Of a stretch of DNA of 64,000 nt, positions 11,601 through 23,600 are shown piece by piece. The DNA is from Mycteria americana. Taxonomy: Eukaryota > Chordata > Aves > Ciconiiformes > Ciconiidae. The notes beneath the pieces are model-generated. The model ran no database searches and had not been told where the DNA came from. It saw nothing but the letters and a program-made list of their open reading frames with translations. The DNA lies in contig NC_134369.1 in the NCBI RefSeq assembly GCF_035582795.1, forward strand, positions 60,512,001 to 60,576,000, in the 5' to 3' direction. The number at the start of each line of letters is the position of its first letter. The first letter of the stretch is position 1. The translations under genes and the position numbers were made by a program.

Positions 11601-14600
11601 GACAGTGCTTCTGTGATGAAGAACATTAACCCGTAAAGCAGGGTTTGCCTGGATATACCATCATAAAAGTTGTACAGGTTATGCAGTAGTGGGGAGGTCA
11701 CAGCTCCTGTACCTCAGCCTCCTCAGCTCTACCTCCACCTCGCGAGGATGTTGCAGTAGTAGCCCCCAGCTTTGCATCAGACCAGAGGCAGAAAATGTTT
11801 CCTTCCTCCTATGCCAGAGGATTTGTATGTAGGAGTAATACTTCGAAGTCACGTACCTTTAACACTGTGAGCACCTGCTGAGGAACCCTTGTATTAAAAC
11901 CCAGAAGAGCAGCTACATACCTGGAGGGAGACTGAAAACCATTCCTAGACACCTGGGCTTTGCAAATTTGATTCCCACAACTGATAAAATGTAAACAAAA
12001 AGGGGGTTGACTTTCAAAAGAGGAAAGCCACAGCACTTTCCCAATGACAGATCAGGCATCCTCAGTTTCTGTGGGTGGGGCAGCAGAGCTAAAACAAGTC
12101 ATATAGAGTGGGGCTTTATTTCCTAGTGCTGTTTTTGTCAGGCTGGAACATGCCCCAATATTTACATCATCTCAAAAATAGAAAGACTTTTATTTGATGT
12201 TAATCAAGCAATATAGTTAGCAGATTGATCATTAGACAAATTTCAAGTAGTAATTGCCACCTGCCTCACTTTAGATACGCCTTTAAAATTCCAAAGAGAT
12301 GAAACCTGGTGGCTGAGGGAAGGAAATGGAGAAATTTAGAGCGTTGTTGGAGGATCTTATCATGCAAAAAGCCCTCTGATTCCTCAAGCCCTCTGAGGCT
12401 CAGATGTTCATGTTTCCATCAAATAAATGAAATATTACAGCAGTTTGGCAGCCATTTCTCTCAATCTCCCACTTAAAATGAAAGAATTAGAAACAAATCC
12501 AAAAGCTTTCTTCTTTTTTCCTTTCTTTTTCTTTTTTAAAATTGATCCATTGCTATGATTTGGAGTGATTTCTTTGAGACAGTTTAGCAACTTTTATAAA
12601 AATCTAATTCACTCGTGCTCATGCCGTACTTACCATTGGCAATCTGCATCCCGGAATGCTGGGGAAGTCATGATGCTCCATGTGGTAGCCTACATTAAAG
12701 GTGAGCCAGTTCAGAGGTCCGTAATAAGAGTATGTCTCATACCCTTTCAAGAACATGTAGTGTTCTGCTATGAAGTGCCCAGAAATGGGATGTAAACCCA
12801 TGCAAAGAATTGTACCTGCTATTAAGTAAATAATGGGTTTGAGCCCCCAAAGGTAGTAAATTATAAGGTCTATAGAAAACTGGACGAGAGCATTAAAAAT
12901 TTCCATCCGTGTAATTGCTTTGGGGTTCACATACAGGGGTCTCAGACTGTAGAACAGAGGTTGGAGGAAAAGCCAAAGCAGTTTCCGAAGGGGCGTACAG
13001 AAGAACCAGCCTTCAAAGTCTGTGGGAATGTCCACATCCAGATTGTCCCCACCAAGGTACCGATGATGGTCAATGTGGTATTTCTTGAAAGAGGCAGAAT
13101 AAGGGATGCCAATCGGCAAGTTGGCAAAGACTGCAAACCATCGGTTCCACTTGGCCTGCTTGTTCCCAAAGGCGACATTGTGTGAAATATCATGGATGGC
13201 TAGGGTCAGCGAATGGTTGATGCAGCCCCCAAAAGCATAAGCCCAGAAGAAAATCCATTTCCAAGATAAGTCTTTCACCAGGTAGCATGCTAGAAACTGC
13301 ATGAAAACCATTCCAGATACAATCCACTTTAAATGTGGATCCGGTCCCATCAGAGTCTTGATCTCTGGATACTTTGCTAAAGGGAAAAATGCAGAGAAAA
13401 CCTCATTAGGTCACAGTGAGGTAAACATAATCACCACCGGCACTCTGTTTTTATCACCATATGTTTGAGGCCCTAGTTTTACAAAGTGGCAATTCCAGAG
13501 CCAGATTGCCACTACAGTGAAAGTTTTACTAATGTACGGGCTCCATTCCCACTGCCAGCATCACGTCCAATTGTGATTGATATTGATATACACATACACA
13601 CATACACATATCTATACACACATACATACAAAAAAATAAAATTTACCCTGATGGTCATTATATGGCATCATGTGCCTTCACAAGGATGGGTATTAGTTTG
13701 CCAAAACCCACCAGATTTAAGCTCTAAGAAGCACCTTCTGTCAAGTTTTTCATTTTCCTTTTTATTTTGCCCAATCCAGTTGCTATTTTCCACAAAAGGG
13801 ATACAACTGCCTTCTTTGTAGCCCTTTTCATACTGTTGCTTCAGACACGCTAGCAGGGGAAGAGGGCTGAGCAACAGGCTCGCCAGGTTTTGCTCTGTGG
13901 TTAGATGACAAATGTAGCATTAAAGAAAAATTCCTAAGTATTTGAGTGTTCATCAGTGCTTCCAACACGTACAACTCTTTGCACGTGGTAACATCACAAG
14001 AAAGTCAGTAATATTATCAGGAATTTGTAAGACAGAAAATTTTACTCCTTTCCCATTCATTAGCCTGTTCCCAAGTCACATACCAGAAACAGATATGAAA
14101 GTCACGTAAATAATAACACAGCAGCTTCATGCAGCCTCACAAATGCTGCAATACAGCACCAGAGAGACATGGGCTAGGCTTGCCACGTCCGACCTGTGTC
14201 AGGACAGGACCCGCTTACTGATCTTTAGTTCTACTGGCCATTCATTTGTCCTTTTAAGAAAAAGAAAATACACAGAAGTACAGCTTATCTTTTAGGTGCT
14301 GTTCATTGCTTCAGGTCTCTTCTTTACAAACCTGCACTTCTCACTTCCAGTATTAACTTGCACAGGAATTTTTCCACTGTTTTATGGCTTCTACCCACCC
14401 ACTGGCCTCCCTTCTTTTACTCATACCCTGCATTTCTCAATAATTACAGCTTACACAGATAAGACTGTAGGAGAAGTCACTCATTCTGAACCCTGAGGTT
14501 ACACAGTCTGTCCCTGTAAGTTTGATAGGCCCATTTTATGAATAGAAGAGTAAATATCATCTAACTGTCACTGTATGATACCAACTCAGTAAAAGCAGAT

Positions 14601-17600
14601 TATAATAATTTGCATCTATGCAGCTGTATATACTACAAACTGACGCGGGAGACAATACACATAACTTCATGTGACCTTGCAAGCAGTGGCAGGTACTGAG
14701 TGCAGGACGCAGAGAAGGTATTTATGGAACTGAACCCTGAAAAGTTTGCAGAAGTTGAGAAAGATGAAGCACTAAAGGAAGCAGGCTGATGTGGTCATGC
14801 TCTGCAACCATTCAAACAACTTTTCAACCTGTTAGCCAACTTCAGCCCAGCTTAACAGTTAGAGACAATAAAGATTAGACAGGTTTTGTGGAAGATGATG
14901 AGAAAAGGGATATTCTCAATTCTTCCCCTTGAGAGGACAAGGGAGCAAAATCACCATGAGGAGTATTCAGGCAGGGGAGAGATTTTCTAAGTGGTGGAAA
15001 AGCTCTAGTAAAAGTTCACATCTTTCTAAAGTCAGCCAAACTTTTTGATAAAAATCTTTGGAAAGCCCAGATGTTTTGGTTTTGCTGTTTTGTTTTTGTC
15101 CTTGTTTTTGCAGGTTTTTTAGTTTTCATGTTAGAAATGCTAACATGCTCGAAGCGGTTCTCTGGTACCTAGACAGGTACCAAAATTTTACACAAAGTGC
15201 TGGAATATCCAGTCGAAAGAATAACCTGATATAATGACCTGGTCAAAATATCTGTTACAGACATATAATTTTACATAGCTTAATGTCCTGATTTGGATCA
15301 TCTGTCCAAAACCTAGAAAACCCTTTAATAAACCAAGCCACCTCAAATTTTCAGTCACACATTCAGTAACTTATATCTACCACGTTGGTAGATATAAGTT
15401 ACTGCAGTCACCGAAGAGATGAAGAGATATAAAAACCAAATCTGTTCCTCAGCCTGGTCAAATTCAGGCCACTTGGACCAAAAAAAAAAAGATTTAATGG
15501 GATGGGAAAATGATTAAGCAATGCTTTATATTGTAGTTTGAGAACTTATTTATATTGTCGCTTTGGACCTATTTCTTTTTGTTGCAGCTAACAAGGATTG
15601 CAGATTACCTTTAAGAGATTTCAGAGTAGTAACTGCCAACCGGCAGCAACAGTGTCTGCAAGCAGCAATGCAGGTAAGTTGCATTTATCACAGGTGACAG
15701 CTATTAAGTAACTTCCTAAGGTTTAGTATTAAATTCAACACATGATTAACTCCTCTCCAACAGTCAATTTTTGCATACTAGTTAAACCACAGTACTGTAT
15801 CTGTTTATCATTAATGCTGATAAACCCTTCCCATTCCCATGGCATGGAACCTTGGGGAGGCTGACAGGTGGGGCTGCTAGGCTCACTGTAGGCTAAAAGC
15901 CTCGCTGGTGGTGTAGCCTGCCAGAGACCTTTCGGTTCAGGAGCGCTGCACATGCAAAATGTTGAATGCTGACCCTTTCAAAACTTGAGGCCAAGCACTC
16001 TTCCGAGAGACACATTTAATCTCAGATTAAGTGATCCTCATGACTGCAGTTCATATATAACATGCCGACACAAAGATGTATCTCATTTTTCCCTTGCGTT
16101 CATGCCTTGCAGTTAGCTGAACGAATCCTAGTAAGGCAAGATAGAGCACTTACAGTTGAAAAACCTGGACAACCCTGTAAGGCTGCTGTGACAAGTGTCT
16201 GTAGGTGATCAGCTGGGCTGTGCAAACCAGGGCCGTGCAAACCAGCTGTCAGCCATCTGCACGTCCCAAAGGCAACAGAGAATCAGACACAGGGTTACTA
16301 TGCAGTGCTGAACCAGGATCCGTAAAGGACTATGAGACCTGTGGCAGCTACACAATAAAGACCACCCTCGTTTCCTACACGCTGCACTTGGAGAAGTAAA
16401 CAGACACCTACTCTCCACTCTTGAGACTGCTAGAATTTCACACTAAGCGGCATCCGAGCAGAGATTTTCATCATGCTGCTCTTTCCTAAACCGCTTCCAT
16501 TTTGGTCTTCCTGAGCACTTTTCAATTATAAAAATGACCAGCTTCTATACAGCCAGAGTCCATCGCTTCCCAGCCAGGGCTGAGTCAGGGCTAATACATG
16601 ATGATGGTCATAAAATGTAATCTATAGTGAGCTCTTCATTATCGACAATCATGGCACGGAAAGGGCACAGGAACAGGAGAAAAAAACCCCAACGTGCAGC
16701 CATTCTAGATAAAGGTGGGGGAGAGGGGGATGATGGACAAAAAACCCCCACAAAGTTATGTGACCACATGGAACCAGAATTTGCCCTTTAGAGTACAATA
16801 GGACCAGGACAGCTCCAGCTACTCTGATGTCTCCACAGCACATTCTCCAGCCTCCAGCTCATTGGGAAAGTCTGCTAGCTCAGCCTGGCAGACTGCTTAT
16901 CCACACATGCTGCTTCCAGCTTGTCCATCGTACTGCCATTCAGAGGGTGGGGATACTGGTATAGATGTACAGAAGTGCAGAAGCCCGACTTTTCTGTCCC
17001 AGCACACCGCAAAAGCAGTGCAAGCACTTTAGTTGTAGCAGTAGTACCCATTTTAGTGGGTAGATGTAGTTAATAATTCTGCCCAAAAAGCTCCACGGTT
17101 TCTATAGCGTAACCTCAGAGCCCCTGAAATCTGCACCACAACAATGAAAGACAGCATTTCCCACTTGTACAACAGTGTGGATGAAAGAACAGCAGTTGAG
17201 AGAGAACAAATGCTGCAAGTATATTTTCAGAAGGGTTCATGATTCTGAAGCAACTTATTTACTGAATTAACATTTCACGGAGATCACTCCAGTGTTGTGT
17301 GTAAGCATCAGTCACCTTTCTAGAGGCATGCCTCACTCTGAAACACTACCGACAGATTACTCTGGCTACACTTTTTTTTCCTTGATGCTCCTCTCTGGAG
17401 ATCCAGGAGCACTCACCATAGCCCTGCAGTGATGCTCAGTTAGGACTTGAGTAATTGTTCCTGGAGAAACTGTCAGTCACTAGGTCCTGGTGTTCCTCCT
17501 CCTCAGGAGACAGTGAATATCTTGTTCTGAACCCTCACTCATCCTCTATTCCCACTGACAATGCTCCTGAGATGACTCAGGAGAGACCCAGTTAGACCTC

Positions 17601-20600
17601 AGTGATGGCAGCAGACACAATTTCTCGTTGACGTGACACCACATGCTTAGCACTTGCACATTTGGGCATACATGGGACTTGGATGTGGGCAAGTGGGAGC
17701 TGTCCACAAACACAGAGGTGGTGGAGGTTTAAAGGAGCAGCAGCCCTGCCCACATCCATGAGAAGCTAGTAGTAGCAAGGGAAGAAATTAATTTCTTCAT
17801 CTTCCTTTATTTTGACCACAAGTGCGGCATACAGGTATAGTCAAAGTGGAGATACTACTCAGTGTAAGACTTTTAGAAGGCCTGTTAAAGAAAAGAAGAA
17901 AAGAAAAATATCTGCGATGCTGCTGTCCTGGACTATGTTCTATCAACTATGATTCCTTGCCAGAACAAATAAGACACCAGGCACAGGATGTTAGCTTTAC
18001 TACCCCGTGCCCTATGCTGGAGCTGGTATTTGTACCAAAAAAATAAATAAACCAAAAGAAGTCCGTTTGCTGACATGATAGTGTTTTGCTTTTTAGCAGC
18101 TCAGCTCATGAACATGCTCATAAACAGCACAGCACACGGTGAGCCCTCAGCACAGGAAAGATATGGACCTGTTGGAGTGGGTCCAGAGGAGGGCCACAAA
18201 AATGATCAGAGGGATGGAACACCTCTCCTAAGAAGAAAGGCTGAGAGAGTTGGGTTTGTTCAGCCTGGAGAAAAGAAGGCTCCAGGGAGACCTTATTGAG
18301 GCATTTCAACACTTAAAGGCAGTTTATAAGAAAGATGGGGACAGACTTTTTAGCAGGGCCTGTTACTATAGGACAAGGGGTAATGGTTTTAAACTAAAAG
18401 ATTTAGACTGGATCAAAGGAAGACATTTTTTACAATGAGGGTGGTGAGGCACTGGCACAGGTTGCCCAGAGAGGTGGTAGATGCCCCGTCCCTGGAAACA
18501 TTCAAGGTCAGGTTGGATGGGGCTCTGAGCAACCTGACCTAGTTACGGATGTCCCTGCTCATTGCAGGGAGGGCTGGACTAGATGACCTGTAAAGGTCCC
18601 TTCCAACCCAAACTATTCTTTGATTCTGTGATTAATTCAAACCATACATGAGCCAGGACACAGGTAGGACACACACAGAGGACAACGTGCATAACAAAAG
18701 CTTCTGGCTTTGCAGAGTCTCCTGCACCCTCTAGTATGCAAACTAATAAGAAACCTTTTTGGCCCAATTAATTACACTGAAGTTTTGTATATCCACTGTG
18801 CAAGGACAAGGGTCTTAATCTTGTATTTCCCACCCACAACCTCCTAAATTGCTTTGTGCTAGCTGGTCCAATGGAGCTGGGTCACCCAGAAGTGGCCACC
18901 AGAGGCAAAGAACCACAGTGGTGCCACATTGCTGGTGTCAACAGAGATGGATGGTGTCAGCGCATCATGACGTAGCTATGACAGCAGCTATGACCTGCTT
19001 GTTTACGCTTGTTTATTAGCCCGTTCAGCGTAAAGGGATGTAGGAATGCTAGAAAGAAGGCTTCCAGCTCCCTCGGAAACAAAAACCTGCAACATGGAGT
19101 AAGCTGAAGCCTTCAGTTGCACTTAATACATTTTCAGCAGAAGACCACAAGTGCCGAAAACAGTGACTTTCTGCTCATGTGATTTATTTTATGGGTGATC
19201 CCCACAGGGAATTGGCATGAGCACTGAGATAGCAGCTATTCTGAATGTGCTCATCAGAGAACATGCACATCAGTGGCAGCACTGTGCCCACGTACTGCAG
19301 CCTAAAGGGGAAACAAACTCAGTTTCTTCGCCAGAAGCATATGTAATTCCGAGCTTTGATTTAAGCTAAGGAGATATGTATCTTGCACATTTCAGTAGGT
19401 ACAATTTATCAGAATTTTCATAAATGTGAAGTTTAAACAGGCAACAGAAGAGACAGCTGGAAGAAACAGCAGACTAATCTCTAAATAAGTGAGCAGAGCC
19501 AGGAGCTATTATACCCAAATCAGCTAAATGCTAAAATAAAATGAATTTTGGCTTTTTTATTTTGTTCTACACCCCCCGCCCCCGCCATAGGCTAACATCT
19601 CAGCCTTTCTACAGGATAAAGCACAGATAAAATACTTGCACCATCTCCACTCCAAAATAACCTTCCAAAGAACCAATTATATAATTTTAAATTATTCTTG
19701 GATGTTAGATCATATTCAGATGCTCCTAGCCTTCCCTGAGCAACACTGATTCAGCCCTCATCCTCAGCAGCAAACAAGTGCTTCCCTAAGGATCCTGTGA
19801 GGCAAGACATTTCCTGACCAACCTACAGTAATTTTATAAAGTTAGATCCAACCCACAGCACAAAAAAGTTCTCAACTCTTGCCATGCTCATTTCTCATTT
19901 GGAAAACTGCTTGCAGGTGAAATGACCATTCATTGTGTGCTTATGGTGTTACCAGCATCTGAGCAATGTTTTTTTCATCTTCTCTCAAGACCAAAAAACC
20001 ACGAACGCTTCCCACTGTGCAAGACCATAGTTCTCCAGGTGTTTGAATCCAACAGACCTTTATTGCCACTAAAGAAGAAATCCTGTTTCTACTAGAAGTA
20101 GATATCCCCTCTACCTTATACCCTACATTATATCTCCCTCTAACAGCATTTGTATAACTATATAGCAAGGCTAAGCAGATCCAGATGAAAAAACTTTCTT
20201 CCGTCAGGTTAGTTTTTAGCCAGGTCTTTCCCTAACACAGCTCACTGCAGCATTACACAAATCTCAGTCCTGATACAAGACAGTAACAGGCTTTTCATAA
20301 ACAAGAGGGTGAGAGAACAGCAATGAAACAATTCAATTTCATACACTGAAAAGCATGAATAACACATTCAGGAACATGAATAACGTGATCAGGGTCGAAG
20401 TGCCAGCTTGGCAAGAGATCTCCACTGTAACATAGAAGCAGTTGGCACCTAGACAGTACCAAGCACAAGCTACATTTTAATACCTAGAGTCTAAGAGGAA
20501 GATACTACAAAGAGATAAGAGATAAAGTATCACCTCTCCCTTGCACAAAACGTTGATCTATTTGCTGGTATAATTACAGCCGTTAGGAATCACATCCCTA

Positions 20601-23127
20601 GTAGGTTCATCTAGTGCAACAGTGTCCTGCCATAAGCTAGCTTCCAGCCAGCCCAGTTGATATACACAGCTCATAGCTCTGCTGCTCAACTGGAACGGGT
20701 TGCCCAGAGAAGCTGTGGATGCCCCACCCCTGGAAGTGTTCAAGGTCAGGTTGGACAGGGCTTTGAGCAACCTGAGCTGGTGAAAGATGTCCCTGCCCAT
20801 GGTAGGGGGATTGGACTCACAGAGTTATCATTCAGACATATTGTCACCGACTACAAAAGTCTTATAGACACCTGGGCTACTAACTCTCAAGCCAGGACAC
20901 ACAACTTTTGTGATGGACCATTATTATCTCTCAGTTGCTCTATAGAAACATATTGGGGCAACAGCTCAAGGAAACACCACTTATGTAGAAAGAAACTGCC
21001 TTACGTGTTTGTCAGTTTGCCTATATTATTTTCGTAATGGATAATTTCAATTTCCATTTAAATCCAAGTAGCCATGCCTGAGAGAGACCAACATTTCAAA
21101 AAGCTGCAGCCTAAACAGAAAACAAACAAGTTTCAGTGCTTAGCAACTAAATCATTAACCTATTGGGAGGAAAATACATCCTTTACCAGCGTGGAATGCT
21201 GTCCCCAAGGCATTGCTATATGCAAAAATGTAAAATACATGGATATTTATAGATATTTTTCATATGTATGTAAGATTCTCACAGTGCGCTCCAGCTCAGA
21301 TACTAGACACTTTGGTAAGTACATACTCTAGATACCAGGGGTTTGCTGACCTTCAGGCTTTGAATAATAACAGTGATGATCATTATACCAATATCATATA
21401 GGATATCATGATAGTTTCAATAGCTTTTGGTAACATTTTGGTATTCGTGACACTAGTTTCATGATCCATTCTGCCTTGTCAGACACAGATGCAGATTGTT
21501 CTGCCCACATCTTCCATGTCTCTCTTTCCATGTTGCATTTCTCTATGCCCTTCCTTCTGCTCCCACAGCTGGGGCAGGGGAAGCTGTGGGGAAGGAGATG
21601 AACCTTGACCCTGTTGCTCATTCTGAACCCAAAGAAAGCAGGGGCAAAACGTCTGCAAGTATGCAGTCGAAAGGTCCTAAAAAGAGAGTTTGCTGTGGCA
21701 AGGGTAAGGCAGTCCAACCACTCCAGTGCCACCTTGCAATACAACTTTCACTGAGGTTTGCAGTCCCCACTCTATAGCAAGATCCGGAAAGCAAGAGACT
21801 AGCAAGGGGAGAGAACCCCCTATACACACTGCTACCCATAGCTCACAAAAACGTATTCCCCTTGACTAAAAGGATGAGTAGCATCACCCCAAGAGGCATC
21901 ATTTTATATAATGACATCATTTGACTCTCTGGCATGATTACATAGTAAAATAATTATTATTTTCCTGGATATAATTCAAACCTGGACCAGGATATTCCAC
22001 CACCACAACCATACCAGAAATGTTTTTGTGATTTAGGTTAACCTTGGTTTAATCTATTAGATTATGGAGGAGTTAAGAAACTACACCTCATTATCACAGA
22101 CCCTGTGCAGCACTTCAGCCACAAGCTCCAGTGCCTTCCTTCATAAAAGATCTTTAAAAACTTTATCCTACTCATTAGAGGGAAGGAAAAAACCCCAACC
22201 AAACAACCCAAACAAAAACAGCAAAAAAAAAAAAAAAATCTTTATTAATAAAACGTTGAAAATATATTTTCAGGAGATACACAACAATACTCTGTGACAA
22301 TTCTGAATTATTAGTTCTTTTCAGAAACTATCTTCAGAAAAGCCCAAACCCCCAAACCAAAAGCGAAAACCTCCCAACCCAATCTACTCACGTACGCGGT
22401 TAAACGCTGCCTGGCCAAGGTGAACACAGAAGAGCGTACCTTGTCCCTGACAAGCAGCGGGGACTTTCTGTTGTTCTCTAGCAGACACTCACCCACAGCC
22501 TCATCTGTTTTCCTGCACTCCCGAGACACTGGGAACACCTGCCCGCGGGAGGACCCCAGCCACCCCCCCTGCGGACCCGGCAGCGCTGCCGCCCGCCGCG
22601 GGCCCCCCCGCCGGCAGCTGCCGCCAGCCGAGGTGCGGGGCATGTGGACCTTGGACGCAGCCCCGGCCGCAGGTACGGCTGACGGCCCCGCAACGCCACG
22701 CCGCCGCCGCCAGCTCCGCCGCCCGTGTCACCCGGCTCGGCGCAGCGGGACTCCGCTCCGCCACCGGCGCCCTCGCCGCGCCTCTCCGCTGGCTCCAGAA
22801 GGCGAGGCGGCGCCGGCAGAGCCTGGGAGAGCAGCACCCCCGGGGAAACACCCCTCCGAGCCCACGGGGCTGCAGCCCCCGCTCTCCGCAGCCCGGCCAG
22901 TGCCCCCAGCCGCTTCCAGCACCGACAGCGGCGGACCCGCCACGGACCCCCCCGCTCCGCTCCGCCCCGTCCCGTCCCGTCCAGGGGTGCAATGCAGCCC
23001 GGCTGCCTGCCCCGACGGCGGCCGCTGCAGAGCCCCTCGACGTACCCAGGATCTCCTTCCTGCGCTGCGTGTGGGGCTGCTCCGTGTAGACCCACTCGAA
23101 GTCCCCGCGGGTGACACGGTTACCCAT
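5532..23127 (-). CDS. DEGS2: DEGS2, sphingolipid delta(4)-desaturase/C4-monooxygenase, complete (3 coding exons, 322 aa)
   Basis: The coding parts are 23127-23046, 13376-12634 and 5675-5532 on the minus strand; splice phases match and give 322 residues (human about 323). DEGS2 is a di-iron membrane enzyme of the ER. It desaturates dihydroceramide at C4-C5 and also hydroxylates C4 to make phytoceramide. All three histidine boxes are present: HDISH (89-93), HIDHH (128-132) and HMEHH (259-263). Hydrophobic segments lie near 45-61, 66-88 and 195-222. The MGNRVT start suits N-myristoylation at Gly2, known for the DEGS1 paralogue. DEGS2 is preferred over DEGS1 because of the C-terminus ([11 protein letters not shown]) and its position between EVL and YY1. 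The start has a strong Kozak context (GCCATGG). Confidence 0.95.
6973..7354 (-). mobile_element. CR1 LINE, 5'-truncated 3' end, minus orientation
   Basis: The minus strand reads through a relic of the C-terminal CR1 ORF2 ([18 protein letters not shown]..., then [14 protein letters not shown] and NRLPVVESP). It then runs into the CR1 3'UTR line GGACTTGATGATCTTAAAGG and the octamer tail at about 6973-6995 (CACAGAATCA on plus). The tail shows the 3' end is at the low coordinate. The open frame at 7348-7061 is part of this element, not a host gene. Confidence 0.93.
12508..12540. repeat. Pyrimidine (T/C)-rich low-complexity tract
   Basis: A run of TTCTTTTTTCC-type units lies about 95 bp beyond the DEGS2 exon 2 donor, inside intron 2. 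Confidence 0.6.
12634..13376 (-). CDS. DEGS2: DEGS2 coding exon 2
   Basis: The acceptor is TTTCCCTTTAG (AG at 13378-13377). The split codon joins exon 1 as GCA (Ala28), giving [13 protein letters not shown]. The donor is ATG|GTAAGT (GT at 12633-12632), in phase 0. The 743-nt exon holds all three histidine boxes and the membrane segments, residues 28-275. Confidence 0.95.
13577..13640. repeat. Imperfect (CA/TA)n microsatellite
   Basis: A stretch of GATATTGATA, ACACATACACACATACACAT and ACATACATACA units is followed by an A-rich run. Confidence 0.75.
15364..15404. repeat. Perfect inverted repeat, 19-bp arms, 3-nt loop
   Basis: The left arm 15364-15382 (CAGTAACTTATATCTACCA) is the exact reverse complement of 15386-15404. 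Only CGT separates them. It lies in DEGS2 intron 1 with no obvious coding or element context. Confidence 0.95.
18136..18633 (+). mobile_element. CR1 LINE 3' fragment, plus orientation
   Basis: It contains the CR1 ORF2 end relic ([19 protein letters not shown], then [11 protein letters not shown]). The usual CR1 3'UTR text about an 'AGGTTGGATGGGGCTCTGAG' block follows, and it ends in the ATTCTTTGATTCTGTGATT octamer tail. The 5' end appears to carry an internal deletion after GGTGAG. Confidence 0.93.
20686..20822 (+). mobile_element. CR1 LINE fragment, truncated at both ends
   Basis: It matches the same block as the CR1 copy at 18.4-18.6 kb (GGGTTGCCCAGAGAAGCTGT, CAAGGTCAGGTTGGACAGGG, TTTGAGCAACCTG). 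It stops at TTGGACTC before the normal 3' tail. Confidence 0.85.
22183..22242. repeat. A/C-rich low-complexity tract with poly(A)
   Basis: AAAACCCCAACC/AAACAACCC-type units run into a 16-base A run at about 22225-22240. Similar A/C tracts recur at about 22340-22375, 24470-24530 and 49640-49745. Confidence 0.75.
23046..23127 (-). CDS. DEGS2: DEGS2 coding exon 1
   Basis: It encodes residues 1-27, starting [18 protein letters not shown] and ending RRKEIL, plus one base of codon 28. The donor is G|GTACG with GT at 23045-23044. It lies inside a CpG island. Confidence 0.93.
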
Positions 23128-23162
23128 GGCTCCCGCTGCGCTCCGCGCCGCTCCGCGCTGAC

Positions 23163-23168
23163 CTTATA
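23163..23168 (-). promoter_or_regulatory. DEGS2: TATA-like element (TATAAG) upstream of the DEGS2 start codon
   Basis: The minus strand reads GAGCTATAAGGTCA, 41 nt from the T of the motif to the ATG at 23127. If used, transcription would start about 10 nt before the ATG, which is very short. Confidence 0.4.
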
Positions 23169-23600
23169 GCTCCGCGCCCGGCGGAGGGGCGGCTCCGCCC
23201 GCCTCCTGCCTCCGCCCCGCCGGCTGCCTCTCGCCTCCGGCGGGCACCGGGGCTGCGCCCCGGCGGGGCGGCCGCGGGGGGAGCCTGGGCGTGGGCGGGG
23301 GAGCTGCGCGGCTCCGCTCGGGTGTGCGGGGAGCTGGGGGAGCTGCAGAGCCCCTCCGGGGTGCGCAGGGAGGGGCCGGGGGGAGAGAGCTGCCTCAGGG
23401 CTGGCTCTGGGGCAGGAGACGGGCGACCGAGATTCGAGATGCTGTAGGGGCCTCGAAGGCAGCCTGGCGAGGTGTGTGGGGTGGGCGGTGGTCTGCAGGG
23501 CAGCAGGATCCCCATCGTGCTGCCGCCACCGCCGTGGGGCCCACCGGGGCTCAGCACAGCCACTACGGCCATCCCCTCCCGGGACGGCCTCAGAGCACAG

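Larger units (their letters stand above)
5676..12633 (-). other. DEGS2: DEGS2 intron 2
   Basis: This 6.96-kb intron is bounded by GTAAGT and CAG. It contains one antisense-to-plus CR1 fragment (about 6973-7354). I saw no other exon, RNA gene or notable structure. Confidence 0.85.
13377..23045 (-). other. DEGS2: DEGS2 intron 1
   Basis: This 9.67-kb intron contains two CR1 fragments, a perfect hairpin at 15364-15404 and several A/C-rich tracts near exon 1. I found no additional coding exon. Confidence 0.85.
22450..23600 (-). promoter_or_regulatory. DEGS2: DEGS2 promoter CpG island
   Basis: The stretch is strongly GC- and CpG-rich and surrounds DEGS2 exon 1. Long frames open on both strands here because stop codons are rare in GC-rich DNA. 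The island is placed as expected for a 5' end. A TATAAG motif lies at 23168-23163 on the minus strand. Confidence 0.8.

Noticed and set aside
18250-18438. Open frame with similarity to the one at 7061-7348
   Set aside because: It is the same CR1 ORF2 relic in another truncated copy.
18890-18910. CTCF-like TGGCCACCAGAGGCAAAG in DEGS2 intron 1
   Set aside because: It lacks one G of the core relative to the good site at 48028, so the match is weak.
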